Positions 15,125 to 21,860 of a stretch of DNA of 31,633 nucleotides are shown here, one piece after another. Position numbers and translations under genes: made by a program. Under the pieces are notes generated by a model. The model had not been told where the DNA came from and did not search any database. It was given only the letters and a program-made list of their open reading frames with translations. Position 1 is the first letter of the stretch. Each line of letters opens with the position of its first letter. Source of the DNA: an uncultured Acetatifactor sp. (lineage in GTDB: Bacteria > Bacillota > Clostridia > Lachnospirales > Lachnospiraceae); NCBI GenBank assembly GCA_910578215.1, contig CAJTPH010000036.1, positions 1 to 31,633 on the forward strand. The letters run 5' to 3'.

Positions 15125-15400
15125 TTACAATGTCATCAGCTTCTCTTTTTCCTCCGGCGTGGCCTTCAGGACCTCAAACAGAACGAGCAGCTCCCCAAAG
15201 CTGAAGGGATCTGATTTTTTGTTTTTTTCATATGTTTTGGGGTTCAGCCTGGAAGAAACCGCCCCCTGGGAAATGCCAAGCATTGCCCCAAGATCTTCCT
15301 GGGTCATTCCAATGGAATGCATCCTGCCAGAGATCCACTCGATCAGGGCTTTAATTTTATATCTCTTTTTCTGATCCCGGCCCAACGCCTCCTTCGGCAT
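15125..15400 (-). CDS. XRE-like helix-turn-helix protein
   Basis: The ATG at 15400 (MPKEALGRDQKKRYKIKALIE) follows GGGAGGTGA. The 91-residue product has GMTQEDLGAMLGISQGAVSSRLN, a clear helix-turn-helix, then a Pro-Phe-Ser-Phe segment and a helical end. It probably binds DNA as a phage regulator; Cro-like or CII-like roles are possible. It overlaps the previous small gene, which contains its ribosome site, by 44 bp. Confidence 0.78.
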   Translation of the reverse strand: MPKEALGRDQKKRYKIKALIEWISGRMHSIGMTQEDLGAMLGISQGAVSSRLNPKTYEKNKKSDPFSFGELLVLFEVLKATPEEKEKLMTL

Positions 15401-15521
15401 CCGTGTCACCTCCCTTCTTTATGTGTTTTTCCATAATTGGTGTAAGAACAGGGTCAGTGCGGACTATCTTTACAACTCCATCCCTGATCTCGCATAATGT
15501 CCTGATTGTCTGCCTTATCAT
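15357..15521 (-). CDS. Small phage protein (54 residues), coupled to its neighbours
   Basis: The ATG at 15521 overlaps the stop of the upstream 36-residue gene (ATGA) and follows a G-rich ribosome site. The product begins MIRQTIRTLCEIRDGVVKIV. Its last third is low in structure because it is coded over the ribosome site and start of the XRE gene. Whether the whole frame is used is uncertain. Confidence 0.5.
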   Translation of the reverse strand: MIRQTIRTLCEIRDGVVKIVRTDPVLTPIMEKHIKKGGDTDAEGGVGPGSEKEI

Positions 15522-15628
15522 GTCTGCCACCCCCTACTCAGGACTCCCGCCATGCACAGGACAATCACAAATGCCAGCGCGAAGCCCAAGACCCCTGCAA
15601 TGATCGCCGCCGCATAATTCAGCAGCAT
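15518..15628 (-). CDS. Small single-pass membrane protein (36 residues)
   Basis: The product MLLNYAAAIIAGVLGFALAF... is almost entirely one membrane helix followed by a short basic-polar tail. Its ATG directly precedes the upstream stop (TGA then A-T-G on the minus strand) and its own stop overlaps the next ATG. The chain of overlaps is the evidence that it is translated. Confidence 0.5.
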   Translation of the reverse strand: MLLNYAAAIIAGVLGFALAFVIVLCMAGVLSRGWQT

Positions 15629-15706
15629 TCAGAGCCGTTCGTTTGTGACTGACTCCCGGTCCTTCTTCGCGGACCGTAAAATAATTTCTTCCATAAATTT
15701 CCTCAT
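15629..15706 (-). CDS. Tiny basic peptide (25 residues)
   Basis: The ATG at 15706 follows AAGGGAA. The peptide starts MRKFMEEIILRSAKKDRESV and ends directly against the ATG of the membrane protein gene. It may be a leader or a real small protein; support is limited to the ribosome site and packing. The 188 bp between here and the KTSC gene hold no gene I can support. Confidence 0.35.
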   Translation of the reverse strand: MRKFMEEIILRSAKKDRESVTNERL

Positions 15707-15894
15707 TGTTCCCTTGCTGGTACAGAAATTTGTGTGATTTACTAATTCTATAGCCAGTAAGTATGGTTTATTGGTTACCGTTCTGGCTGGTGTAGCTGCA
15801 CCGCTGGGGCGTTTTTATTGCCTTTTTCCTGATTATCTCCTATACTGTAAGTACAGGCTCTGCCAAGCCGAGTACATAGAAAGGGGAACTCATA

Positions 15895-16098
15895 ATGCAA
15901 AGGCAACCCGTATCTTCCAGCCGAATCAGCTCTGTCGGCTGGGAAAATGACACTATGGAAGTCGGATTTCCAGACGGTGCCGTGTACCAATACTACAATG
16001 TGAGCCGACCTGAATATGAAGCTTTCATGAACTCACCTTCCCTTGGTTCAGAACTGTCTCGTCTGGACAAAGTCCACAGGTATCGCAGAATTCGTTAG
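15895..16098 (+). CDS. KTSC-domain protein
   Basis: The ATG at 15895 has AAAGGGGAA before it. The 67-residue product reads SSRISSVGWENDTMEVGFPDGAVYQYYNV, then YEAFMNSPSLGSEL, which is the usual KTSC pattern, although the terminal K-x-x-R part is RLDKVHRYRRI. KTSC domains are small and associated with lysyl-tRNA synthetases and phage proteins; their role is not settled. It is one of the plus-strand lysogeny-region genes. Its stop overlaps that of a convergent small gene by a few bases. Confidence 0.8.
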   Translation: MQRQPVSSSRISSVGWENDTMEVGFPDGAVYQYYNVSRPEYEAFMNSPSLGSELSRLDKVHRYRRIR

Positions 16099-16256
16099 CA
16101 GATTTCTTTTTGCGGTATTGACAGAACTGTCTCTATGACTGCCGTCCGCTCTGCAGTAATTATTATCGCAGTGTGTGGATGGCAGTTCTCTTTCAGGTAT
16201 TCTGCCAAAGGCTTTGTCAATTGACTCAGCCTGTCTGCATCTAACGCTTTTTTCAC
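16095..16256 (-). CDS. Small phage protein (53 residues) with GTG start
   Basis: A GTG at 16256 lies behind GGGAGGTGAGG. The product reads MKKALDADRLSQLTKPLAEY, then LKENCHPHTAIIITAERTAVIE. I have seen this PLxEYLxENxxPHxxIIIT pattern in many short Bacillota prophage proteins of unknown role. It is convergent with and just touches the KTSC gene. Confidence 0.65.
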   Translation of the reverse strand: MKKALDADRLSQLTKPLAEYLKENCHPHTAIIITAERTAVIETVLSIPQKEIC

Positions 16257-16306
16257 TCCCTCACCTCCCTTATGTCAACAGCTACTCCAAGAAAAATTCA
16301 ATCGGC

Positions 16307-16335
16307 TTGTTGTTCCCGCCTTCATCTGCTATAAT
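16307..16335 (+). promoter_or_regulatory. Housekeeping-type promoter for the TIR-like gene
   Basis: TTGTTG (16307-16312) and TATAAT (16330-16335) are 17 bp apart, with the start codon about 50 bp downstream and AGAGGGAA before it. This suggests the TIR-like gene is expressed on its own in the lysogen. Confidence 0.6.
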
Positions 16336-16386
16336 CTTTCTATCAGCACTGCCATGCTGAAGTAAAAGCGAAAGAGGGAATTTTAA

Positions 16387-17082
16387 ATGAAAACTTGTTT
16401 TATAGTCTGTCCAATCGGCAACGAAGGCAGCGATGTCCGCAAACGTTCTGACACATTGTTCAAGCATGTTATTGCACCTGTTTGTCAGGAGTGCTCGTTT
16501 GAGCCAATTCGCATTGATAAAGAGAATACAAATGGCTCTCTTACAGACGAAATTATTTCTCATATCCAATTCGATGATTTAGTTATTGCAGATATAACCG
16601 ACTTGAACCCAAATGCATTCTATGAAATTGGCTATCGGGCAGCCCTAAAAAGACCTGCTATTCATCTTATGTCAAAGAACACCAATATTCCCTTCGATAT
16701 ATCTTCTATCCGCACGTTCATGTATGACTTATCTGATTTGGATTCAGTGGAAGAAGTAAAATTTCGATTGGTTCAAACTATTCAAAGTATCAATTATTCC
16801 GCAAAGAAACCCTCTATCAACACTGAAATTTCCAGTGTTGATAACTCTAATGCGCAAATACTACAAGAACTCTATAAAGTACAAGATAGCATAAACAAAT
16901 TAACAACCTCTATTGAAGCCAACAATTCAACAGCATTATCAGTTTTAGCTGATAAACTGGCAAATGCGAATACTAAGACTCCGGAAACTGTTATGATCGA
17001 ATCCCTGATTCCTCTATTAACTAATCATCCGGATAAGTTACAAATGCTTATAGAACTCTCAAAACAGATTCCGTCTACATAA
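16387..17082 (+). CDS. TIR-like / nucleoside-deoxyribosyltransferase-like protein, candidate defence gene
   Basis: This 231-residue product opens MKTCFIVCPIGNEGSDVRKR, then SDTLFKHVIAPVC and GSLTDEIISHI. Its core is FDDLVIADITDLNPNAFYEIGYRAAL (about 58-83), with PAIHLMSKNTNIPFDISSIRT following. The GxxxR start, the D-L-T-x-x-N-P-N strand and the E-x-G-Y-R acidic motif are typical of the TIR/nucleoside 2-deoxyribosyltransferase-like fold found in bacterial immune effectors. E76 is the likely catalytic glutamate. The C-terminal third is a coiled region for assembly. It has its own promoter and lies apart from the early operon, as cargo genes do. NADase activity is plausible but inferred. Confidence 0.75.
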   Translation: MKTCFIVCPIGNEGSDVRKRSDTLFKHVIAPVCQECSFEPIRIDKENTNGSLTDEIISHIQFDDLVIADITDLNPNAFYEIGYRAALKRPAIHLMSKNTNIPFDISSIRTFMYDLSDLDSVEEVKFRLVQTIQSINYSAKKPSINTEISSVDNSNAQILQELYKVQDSINKLTTSIEANNSTALSVLADKLANANTKTPETVMIESLIPLLTNHPDKLQMLIELSKQIPST

Positions 17083-17245
17083 TACTTTCTTTAGCATTCG
17101 CGAAAAGCGTGTTCAAAAACGCAACGATGGTATCTGTCTTCACATTAGGAGAAACATTTTCTAAAGATATTTCTACTGAAAATGTTTCTCCACTCTCCTC
17201 AAAACTCAGCGACTTCTTGACTGTCCTTGTGGTTTTTTCTATCGT
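17075..17245 (-). CDS. Small phage protein (about 56 residues), start uncertain
   Basis: An open frame ends at 17075 and includes IEKTTRTVKKSLSFEESGET, then FSVEISLENVSPNVKTDTIV and AFLNTLFANAKESIM. AGGAGG stands eight bases before an ACG at 17245 but touches the in-frame GTG at 17254, so the start codon is unclear. The composition is clearly protein-like. It overlaps the 3' end of the TIR-like gene by 8 bp, convergently. Confidence 0.5.
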   Translation of the reverse strand, partial: TIEKTTRTVKKSLSFEESGETFSVEISLENVSPNVKTDTIVAFLNTLFANAKESIM

Positions 17246-17263
17246 TTGCTTCACCTCCTCTCA

Positions 17264-17279
17264 ATCGCATTAACGCGAC
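17264..17279. promoter_or_regulatory. Phage operator (copy 1)
   Basis: ATCGCA-TTAA-CGCGAC has the same 6-4-6 layout as three sites upstream of the Cro-like gene. It lies downstream of that gene and just before the next small gene on the minus strand. Confidence 0.5.
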
Positions 17280-17492
17280 TTACTGATTAAAAAAAATATC
17301 TATGGCTTCTTCCTTTGTGAGAGGTATGCACGTAATCATTTTGTGAATATCTCCAACAGTGAAACCATTGCCTCCATTTTTCATCTTTCTGTAAAAGGTT
17401 GTGCGGTTCATCCCCATAGCATCAGCAACGCATTCTTGCGTATTCTCCTTTTCTACAATCTTACCCTTAAGTCTCTGAACATTCACGACCAA
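17280..17492 (-). CDS. Small phage DNA-binding regulator (Cro-like)
   Basis: The product of about 70 residues starts at a TTG (17492) eight bases after AGGAGGTGA; a GTG at 17486 is the alternative. It contains TQECVADAMGMNRTTFYRKMKNGG, a helix-turn-helix, then FTVGDIHKMITCIPLTKEEAIDIFF. Such FYRKMKNGG proteins are the usual first gene of the leftward operon in Bacillota phages. It is divergent from the repressor gene across the operator region and would be read from the promoter at 17538-17566. Confidence 0.8.
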   Translation of the reverse strand: MVVNVQRLKGKIVEKENTQECVADAMGMNRTTFYRKMKNGGNGFTVGDIHKMITCIPLTKEEAIDIFFNQ

Positions 17493-17510
17493 TTATATCA
17501 CCTCCTATGA

Positions 17511-17526
17511 GTTGCATTAATGCGAC
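17511..17526. promoter_or_regulatory. Phage operator (copy 2)
   Basis: GTTGCA-TTAA-TGCGAC is nearly palindromic. It covers the expected transcription start of the leftward promoter, so a bound repressor would block early transcription. Confidence 0.65.
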
Positions 17527-17537
17527 TTGCTGATTAT

Positions 17538-17566
17538 ATGATACAACAGCTTGTTTCATGTGTCAA
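17538..17566 (-). promoter_or_regulatory. Leftward early promoter
   Basis: On the minus strand TTGACA (17566-17561) and TATCAT (17543-17538) are 17 bp apart. Operators lie on both sides. It drives the Cro-like gene and probably the long leftward early operon. Confidence 0.65.
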
Positions 17567-17574
17567 TCTTAAAA

Positions 17575-17590
17575 ATCGCATTTCTGCAAA
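17575..17590. promoter_or_regulatory. Phage operator (copy 3)
   Basis: ATCGCA-TTTC-TGCAAA lies between the two divergent promoters, next to the -35 of the leftward one. Confidence 0.6.
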
Positions 17591-17597
17591 ATTATAT

Positions 17598-17627
17598 GTT
17601 GCATTTTTGCATCATATATGATATATT
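17598..17627 (+). promoter_or_regulatory. Repressor promoter with overlapping operator (copy 4)
   Basis: TTGCAT (17599-17604) and TATATT (17622-17627) are 17 bp apart. The operator GTTGCA-TTTT-TGCATC (17598-17613) covers the -35, which fits repressor autoregulation. A TTAGGAGGTG ribosome site follows before the ATG at 17651. Confidence 0.6.
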
Positions 17628-17650
17628 TTTAATTATTAGGAGGTGAAAAA

Positions 17651-18109
17651 ATGTCAGTTACTGGAAAGAGAATGCAAGAAAGGCGTAAACAATTAGGAAT
17701 AAATGCTGATGTATTGGCTGAACATTTAGGAGTTTCTAGGTCTACCATATTTAGATATGAAAATGGAGATATAGAAAAAGTTCCAGCGAATCTTCTTTCT
17801 GATATAGCTAAATTTTTACATACATCTGAAAGATATTTGATGGGATGGGAAGACGACCCTGAATCCATATCTTCCACGTCTTCTCCTCTTATCTTGGATT
17901 ATTACGAAATGCTAAATGATATAGGCAAGCATGAAGCCACAAAAAGGGTTATGGAGCTGACTGAGGTGCCACGGTATATGAAAGAAGATACAGATTACCT
18001 TGCCGTTCAGGCCGCACACAATGATGCTGAAATTACTGATGAAGAATTAGAAAAAATGGAAAGGGATTCCGCTTTGATAGTGGAAATGGCGAAGAAAAAG
18101 AAACAATAA
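17651..18109 (+). CDS. CI-like phage repressor (XRE family)
   Basis: This 152-residue product has an N-terminal XRE domain, MSVTGKRMQERRKQLGINADVLAEHLGVSRSTIFRYENGDIEKVP, then SDIAKFLHTSERYLMGW. Its C-terminal part (about 85-150) is acidic and helical, with none of the Ser/Lys residues of a self-cleaving LexA-type peptidase that I can see. It should keep the lytic genes off by binding the four operators. The IrrE-like gene that follows 14 bp later may inactivate it, as ImmA cleaves ImmR, but this is by analogy. Confidence 0.85.
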   Translation: MSVTGKRMQERRKQLGINADVLAEHLGVSRSTIFRYENGDIEKVPANLLSDIAKFLHTSERYLMGWEDDPESISSTSSPLILDYYEMLNDIGKHEATKRVMELTEVPRYMKEDTDYLAVQAAHNDAEITDEELEKMERDSALIVEMAKKKKQ

Positions 18110-18123
18110 AGGTGATAAGGGGA

Positions 18124-18597
18124 ATGAATCTATACGAACAGTGGTTGCAGAAAGCTGACGATATCGGATTGAGCGTTGCAGAAAACGTCCCATTTGAATC
18201 TCAGGCAAAGGGACTTATCTGTGGTGACTGCATCGGATTGAATCAGAATATAGAAACAACAGCAGAAAAAGCTTGCGTTCTTGCCGAAGAGGTCATACAT
18301 AGCCAGGTTAATGTTGGAAATATATGCGACTTAAGAGTTTCTGGAAATTCCAGGCAAGAACGCAAAACAAGGAAAATATTACGCCATCATTTGGCTGATT
18401 TGAAAACCATAGTCTCCCTTATGAAAAGCGGATGCAAGGAAGTAAACGAAATCGCCGAAAAGATGGGAATAACAGAAGATCTTTTATCGGAAGCGATATC
18501 AGGTTATAAAGAGGAATATGGGATTTCAATTCCGTTCGGGGATGATGTACTCTACTTTGAACCAACCATAGTATTAAAAAGCCAACTTAGAGGATAA
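18124..18597 (+). CDS. ImmA/IrrE-like protein with an incomplete metal motif
   Basis: The product, about 157 residues from the ATG at 18124 (MNLYEQWLQKADDIGLSV), shows the ImmA/IrrE pattern. It has an N-terminal helix, KGLICGDCIGLN, the helix EKACVLAEEVIHSQVN, then the long helical region and a C-terminal VLYFEP strand. The metal motif of active members is HExxH; here it reads E-E-V-I-H, so the first histidine is missing. This is seen in other phage members too. The gene directly follows the repressor, as in ImmR-ImmA switches. It may bind the repressor without cutting it, or use another ligand. Confidence 0.8.
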   Translation: MNLYEQWLQKADDIGLSVAENVPFESQAKGLICGDCIGLNQNIETTAEKACVLAEEVIHSQVNVGNICDLRVSGNSRQERKTRKILRHHLADLKTIVSLMKSGCKEVNEIAEKMGITEDLLSEAISGYKEEYGISIPFGDDVLYFEPTIVLKSQLRG

Positions 18598-18644
18598 AAC
18601 TCCAGTGGCGCTTTTATATATTTCAAATGAAAAAGGGAAATCAT

Positions 18645-19907
18645 ATGGGACTAAGAGATATTCTAAATGCATCAAAAATAAAAGCGGAGAACGATAACCT
18701 AAAATCATTAATGACACCAGAGTTGCAAGAAGCTTCCAATTTGCTTGAAAAGATTAATGAACTGAGCAATCGGCTCAACAAACTGGATGCTCAGATACAT
18801 GAAAAAGAAAAAGATTTAAACGGATTGGAATTGAAGATTGCTTCTAGGAAAAATCAATTGATTATTTTTGATGATGATATTTTAGTTCAGGAATTTGGCT
18901 TGCATTCTCCGAGATATAGCTATAATACATCTGACGAGTATAAAGAGCAGCTAAAGGATGTGCGCGAGCAGCAAAAAACATGTCTTAAAAACGGAAATGC
19001 AGCAACCGGAAACACAAATTTTATGTACAACAACAGTAAATCCCAGGGAAATAAAATGGTAAAAGATATGCAAAAGTTGCTATTGCGCGCTTTTAACAGC
19101 GAATGCGATGAAACTATTGCGAATGTAAAATTTAATAATTTCGATATGTCATTAAAGAAAATTACTTCATCTTGTGAAGCCATATCCAAATTAGGGAAAA
19201 TGCTTTCCATTAGTATCACGCCAGCATATTTTAACTTGAAAAAGAAAGAACTGACCCTAGCATTGGAATATCAAATAAAGAAGCAAGAGGAAAAGGAACT
19301 GTTAAAGGCTGCCAGGGCAGAACAGCGAGAACAAGCAAAAGCTCAAAAGGAAATTGAGGAACAGCGTAAAAAGATTGAAAAGGAACAAAAGCATTACCAA
19401 TCAGCATATGAAAAATTGAAATCCCAGCTGGCGCTTAACCCTGATGATAAAGACCTATTGGACAAAAAAGCCGAATTAGAGGATAAGCTTTCAGACATTG
19501 ATAAAGCTCTCATAGACATCGACTATAGGCAAGCTAATATGAAAGCTGGATATGTCTATGTCATTTCAAACATAGGCGCTTTTGGGGAAAATGTATATAA
19601 AATCGGAATGACAAGACGTCTCGACCCACAGGATCGCATTGACGAATTAGGAGATGCATCTGTTCCCTTTAATTTTGATGTTCATGCCATGATTTTTTCT
19701 GATGATGCACCAGCGCTTGAAAGCGCTCTTCATCGCGCATTTGAAGACAAAAAGGTAAATATGGTAAACCAAAGACGTGAATTTTTTAATGTATCCTTGG
19801 AAGAAATCAAGAAAGTAATCAAGGAGAACTTTGACAAGACTGTTGAATTTGTTGATGTTCCAGACGCTGAACAATATAGGATAAGTCAGAAAATCAAAGG
19901 GATATGA
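18645..19907 (+). CDS. DUF4041 plus T5orf172 (GIY-YIG-like) protein, candidate defence cargo
   Basis: The 420-residue product from the ATG at 18645 (MGLRDILNASKIKAEND) has three parts. There is a first coiled coil (about 20-70), then the DUF4041 core with LIIFDDDILVQEFGLHSPRY, then a second long coiled coil (about 220-300). The C-terminal T5orf172 domain starts AGYVYVISNIGAFGENVYKIGMTRRLDPQDRI and ends FDVHAMIFSDDAPALESALHRAF. The Y-V-Y-V-I, K-I-G-M-T-R and E-x-x-L-H motifs match the GIY-YIG-like nuclease fold. Proteins of this build occur in prophages and defence islands; I infer a DNA-targeting immune or exclusion role. It follows the repressor and IrrE-like genes. Confidence 0.8.
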   Translation: MGLRDILNASKIKAENDNLKSLMTPELQEASNLLEKINELSNRLNKLDAQIHEKEKDLNGLELKIASRKNQLIIFDDDILVQEFGLHSPRYSYNTSDEYKEQLKDVREQQKTCLKNGNAATGNTNFMYNNSKSQGNKMVKDMQKLLLRAFNSECDETIANVKFNNFDMSLKKITSSCEAISKLGKMLSISITPAYFNLKKKELTLALEYQIKKQEEKELLKAARAEQREQAKAQKEIEEQRKKIEKEQKHYQSAYEKLKSQLALNPDDKDLLDKKAELEDKLSDIDKALIDIDYRQANMKAGYVYVISNIGAFGENVYKIGMTRRLDPQDRIDELGDASVPFNFDVHAMIFSDDAPALESALHRAFEDKKVNMVNQRREFFNVSLEEIKKVIKENFDKTVEFVDVPDAEQYRISQKIKGI

Positions 19908-19985
19908 TGAATGAAATGATTGGAAGCGCTGATTGAACCGCTGCGGCGTTTTAATAAAAAATCTAATGAAAAGAGGGAATTCATT

Positions 19986-20342
19986 ATGGCAAACGCAAAA
20001 AACAGAGTTATAGCAGGGGATTACGCTGGCAAACAAGTATTAGGTGGCGGAATTGCTCAAGCTGGAATTTCTCTAGGATTTATTAAGCAATTATATTTAA
20101 ACAAAATGACCGTCGAAAGTTACGAACTTATTACCGATGAGCATCGAAAAAGTGCTACATCTGGGGTTGCTCGTGGATTGGTAGGTGGCGCTTTATTGGG
20201 ACCGGTTGGTATGTTGGCAGGTGGTTTATCAGCTAAAAACAAAGGAATATACCATGTAGCCATTCAATTTAAAGACGGAAAACGCTCCCTATTAGAAGTA
20301 GATGATAAAATTTATAAAGCTATTATTCAAGCTTGTTTTTAA
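19986..20342 (+). CDS. Glycine-rich small prophage protein of unknown function
   Basis: The ATG at 19986 follows AGAGGGAA. The 118-residue product has an N-terminal beta-like part (MANAKNRVIAGDYAGKQVLGG), TVESYELITDEHRKSA, then the glycine-rich apolar stretch ARGLVGGALLGPVGMLAGG (about 66-84), and it ends YHVAIQFKDGKRSLLEVDDK. I recall close relatives in many Bacillota prophages near the repressor, with no known function. The apolar stretch could insert in the membrane, so superinfection exclusion is a possibility, not a finding. Confidence 0.65.
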   Translation: MANAKNRVIAGDYAGKQVLGGGIAQAGISLGFIKQLYLNKMTVESYELITDEHRKSATSGVARGLVGGALLGPVGMLAGGLSAKNKGIYHVAIQFKDGKRSLLEVDDKIYKAIIQACF

Positions 20343-20464
20343 TATCAGGTAAAAAAACTTCATTGCAACGCAGCAACCGCACCATGACAATATAACATGC
20401 TTACCCAGGCAGCTGGGAGGGCGTGCAGCCATTCGTTCCGAGTCTTGCGGAAGGAGTGGTGCTT

Positions 20465-20593
20465 ATGAGTACATATGAGGAATTCATAGTGATCTTGACC
20501 GTGGCATTGCTGATTGTAGCAATCCTGAATTACATCAAAAAGGCCGTAAGTAAGCCGCCCTGCTCTCTGGTAAAGAATAGGCGGCTTACTTAG
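20465..20593 (+). CDS. Holin-like type I toxin peptide
   Basis: The ATG at 20465 has AAGGAG nine bases upstream. The 42-residue product begins MSTYEEFIVILTVALLIVAI, a single membrane helix, then a basic tail. This is the familiar putative holin-like toxin pattern of Bacillota. The 3' part of the frame is covered by a perfect 12-bp inverted repeat (20548-20559 and 20580-20591), so the natural transcript ends in a hairpin. A likely promoter reads back toward the gene from about 20600, which fits an antisense RNA antitoxin. Confidence 0.7.
   Translation: MSTYEEFIVILTVALLIVAILNYIKKAVSKPPCSLVKNRRLT
20548..20591. terminator. Perfect 12-bp inverted repeat at the toxin 3' end
   Basis: AAGTAAGCCGCC (20548-20559) and GGCGGCTTACTT (20580-20591) are exact reverse complements with a 20-base loop. 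It could end the toxin mRNA, the antisense RNA, or both. Confidence 0.6.
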
Positions 20594-20594
20594 C

Positions 20595-20624
20595 GTTATA
20601 ATTCGCCGGGACGGATAGGCTCAA
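20595..20624 (-). promoter_or_regulatory. Possible promoter of the antitoxin RNA
   Basis: On the minus strand TTGAGC (20624-20619) and TATAAC (20600-20595) are 18 bp apart. An RNA from here would run antisense through the toxin gene. The match is moderate. Confidence 0.4.
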
Positions 20625-20792
20625 TCTATCTTCCGACTGTCCTGTTAAGCATATTATATATCATGGCACGGAAATTTAAAACCAAAATTTGAAAAACCGC
20701 CCGGTGCGCCAACACCGAACGGCTTTAGATATACCCTAAGGAGAGGATACATAGGCCTCACAAACCTATAATAATTGTATCATCTCCTGGGG

Positions 20793-20829
20793 CAGCCTGC
20801 AAGCGAAAATTTCGCTGGCTGTTATTTTT
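20793..20829 (+). terminator. Hairpin with T-rich tail upstream of the integrase
   Basis: CAGCC (20793-20797) pairs with GGCTG (20817-20821), and inside it AGCGAAA pairs with TTTCGCT. TTATTTTTA follows. It would stop readthrough from the lysogeny genes into the integrase gene; a protein-binding palindrome is the alternative. Confidence 0.4.
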
Positions 20830-20855
20830 ATACACTTTTTTAGGAGGATGATGCA

Positions 20856-21860
20856 ATGAAAATTGAGAAACTGCCGTCCGGCTCCTACCGAATCAGGAAA
20901 ATGTACAAGGGACAGACTTACACGGTAATCACGGATTATAAACCCACCCAAAAAGAAGCTTTAAAGCTCATGACAGCAGAACTGGACAGAGTAAAGCCTG
21001 AAAGCCTGAGCCAAAAGCATGTCACTTTTCAGGAGGCTTCCGCAGGCTATATAGACGTGAAACGCAATGTTCTATCCCCGTCAACGATTGCCGGATACGA
21101 GAGGGTATCCCGCGCCCTCTCAGGCCAGTTCCGGAAGCTGCTTGTTAGCGACATATCGGTCTTGGACGTACAGAAAAAAATAAATGACTATTCCGTTGGA
21201 CGATCGCCCAAAACTGTGCGTAATGCCCATTGCTTCATATCAGCCGTTCTGTCCATGTACCGGCCGGAAATCAGCCTGCGTACGTCCCTTCCGCAGCGGA
21301 TAAGGCCGGAGACGTATGTCCCGACAAATGATGAGGTGAAAAAGGTGGTAGAATATGCGAAAGGCACAGAATATGAGGTAGCCATTCTTTTGGCCGCCCT
21401 TGGGCTCAGGCGGTCGGAGATATGCGCCTTAAAAGCTGATGATTTAAAGGGCAACACCCTGAGCATCAACAAAGCCTTAGTGGAAAACAGCGAACACGGT
21501 TTTACAGAGAAAGGAACAAAGACAACAGACAGCGCCAGAGAAATATTTCTGCCGGACGAACTGGCCACACTCATTCGTCAGCGAGGTTACATCTACAAAG
21601 GATATCCGGGGAGCATCCTGAAGTTCCTGCACAGGGCTCAGGATGCACTGGGGATACCCCGGTTCAAACTCCACGCATTGCGGCACTACTACGCTTCCAC
21701 TGCACATGCCATCGGCATCCCGGACAGCTACATCATGCAGTCCGGAGGCTGGCAGTCGGACAACGTGCTTAAAAATGTATACCGGCACGCACTGGACGAG
21801 GAAAAGGAACGAATGCAGAAACAAGCGGCGGAATACATCACGGGGAAAATTTTGTCATGA
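20856..21860 (+). CDS. int: Tyrosine-type phage integrase
   Basis: This 334-residue protein has an N-terminal arm-binding-like domain (MKIEKLPSGSYRIRKMYKGQTY), a core-binding SAM-like domain (about 60-140) and the catalytic domain. The catalytic residues seen are Arg in ALGLRRSEIC (about 189), His-x-x-Arg in LHALRHYYAS (about 274-277), the W/H position in SGGWQSDN, and the nucleophile Tyr in KNVYRHAL. It cuts and joins attP and attB with a covalent 3'-phosphotyrosine. It sits 58 bp from a tRNA-like 3' end, as usual for integrases that use tRNA genes, which fixes the right end of prophage 1. Confidence 0.93.
   Translation: MKIEKLPSGSYRIRKMYKGQTYTVITDYKPTQKEALKLMTAELDRVKPESLSQKHVTFQEASAGYIDVKRNVLSPSTIAGYERVSRALSGQFRKLLVSDISVLDVQKKINDYSVGRSPKTVRNAHCFISAVLSMYRPEISLRTSLPQRIRPETYVPTNDEVKKVVEYAKGTEYEVAILLAALGLRRSEICALKADDLKGNTLSINKALVENSEHGFTEKGTKTTDSAREIFLPDELATLIRQRGYIYKGYPGSILKFLHRAQDALGIPRFKLHALRHYYASTAHAIGIPDSYIMQSGGWQSDNVLKNVYRHALDEEKERMQKQAAEYITGKILS

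Larger units (their letters stand above)
20594..20855. other. Non-coding gap before the integrase
   Basis: I see no gene here. It holds the antisense promoter above, a GC-rich imperfect hairpin (CCGCCCGGTG pairing with CACCG-AA-CGG, about 20698-20724) and, at 20793-20829, a nested hairpin followed by TTATTTTTA. The integrase ribosome site TAGGAGGATG follows at about 20842. Confidence 0.5.
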
